DNA from: Desulfovibrionales bacterium
Lineage (GTDB): Bacteria > Desulfobacterota > Desulfovibrionia > Desulfovibrionales > Desulfovibrionaceae
NCBI GenBank assembly: GCA_030156255.1
Contig: JASGMV010000027.1
Span: 1 to 50,334, forward strand
Direction of reading: 5' to 3'
Length of the DNA stretch: 50,334 nucleotides
Part shown: positions 50,296 through 50,334 of the stretch, piece after piece
Position numbering within the stretch: position 1 is the stretch's first letter
How the letters are laid out: the number at the start of each line of letters is the position of its first letter
Notes under the pieces: generated by a model
Seen by the model: the letters and a program-made list of their open reading frames with translations, nothing else
Told to the model about the DNA's origin: nothing
Databases searched by the model: none
Translations under genes and position numbers: made by a program

Positions 50296-50334
50296 GGGAA
50301 GGGGGAAACCCTTTCCCGAAAACTTTTATAGGGC
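50296..50334. repeat. Gene-end repeat, copy 3 (cut by window edge)
   Basis: GGGGAAGGGGGAAACCC is followed by TTTCCCGAAAACTTTTATAGGG. Both halves resemble pieces of the cluster at 13105-13259, and the first half resembles 88-130. It sits 12 bases after the livF stop. Confidence 0.5.

Overview
The window looks like a chromosomal segment of a high-GC, flagellated, Gram-negative sulfate-reducing deltaproteobacterium of the Desulfovibrionales type. The main evidence is a complete aprB-aprA-qmoA-qmoB-qmoC-qmoD block (APS reductase plus its quinone-linked electron-donor complex). An outer-membrane lipid transport (Mla) operon, sigma-54 style flagellar promoters and a TrmD fused to a second SPOUT domain fit the same group. 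The genus cannot be fixed from the sequence alone.

Layout, left to right. (1) 1-90: what appears to be the end of an IS481-like insertion sequence whose transposase runs off the left edge. (2) 145-2870 (minus): a TPR-type lipoprotein and an MscS channel carrying a cyclic-nucleotide-binding domain. (3) 3020-6241 (minus): a phosphotransacetylase-like DRTGG protein and an ADP-forming acyl-CoA synthetase. (4) 6267-7019 (plus): RNase III. (5) 7033-12895 (minus): flagellin, then flgE, flgD and fliK. Flagellin and the fliK-flgD-flgE unit each have a recognisable -24/-12 promoter. About 580 bp between flagellin and flgE hold no convincing gene. (6) 13235-19516 (minus): a translation operon, ffh-rpsP-khpA-rimM-trmD-rplS-rnhB-yraN-rsmI. 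(7) 19688-26347 (plus): an OB-fold protein, a polytopic membrane protein, glycerate 2-kinase, a HicB-like small protein, a small charged protein, an HD phosphohydrolase and a CHASE2 adenylate/guanylate cyclase. (8) 26482-30620 (plus): mlaEFDCA followed by a small metallophosphoesterase, closed by a bidirectional terminator. (9) 30720-36529 (minus): an EPSP-synthase-like/chorismate-mutase-like fusion, a coiled-coil protein, aconitase and a PpiD-type foldase. (10) 37033-45242 (plus): the apr-qmo sulfate respiration block. (11) 45483-50283 (plus): the branched-chain amino acid ABC transporter livGKHMF.

How the genes fit together. AprBA reduces adenosine phosphosulfate to sulfite and AMP. QmoABC passes membrane quinol electrons towards it, and QmoD is the fourth gene commonly found with that complex. 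The cyclase at 24107 and the cNMP-binding channel at 1371 are possible sender and receiver of one nucleotide signal, but they lie in separate transcription units and the link is inference.

The less ordinary material is mostly between genes: sigma-54 promoters, a long imperfect hairpin between aprA and qmoA, a nested multi-stem structure with a T-rich tail between qmoD and livG, a perfect 30-bp palindrome between livK and livH, and a family of G-rich/C-rich inverted repeats at gene ends. The most unusual protein is the EPSP-synthase-like fusion, which appears to have lost the catalytic motifs of its family. No tRNA, rRNA or CRISPR array was seen.
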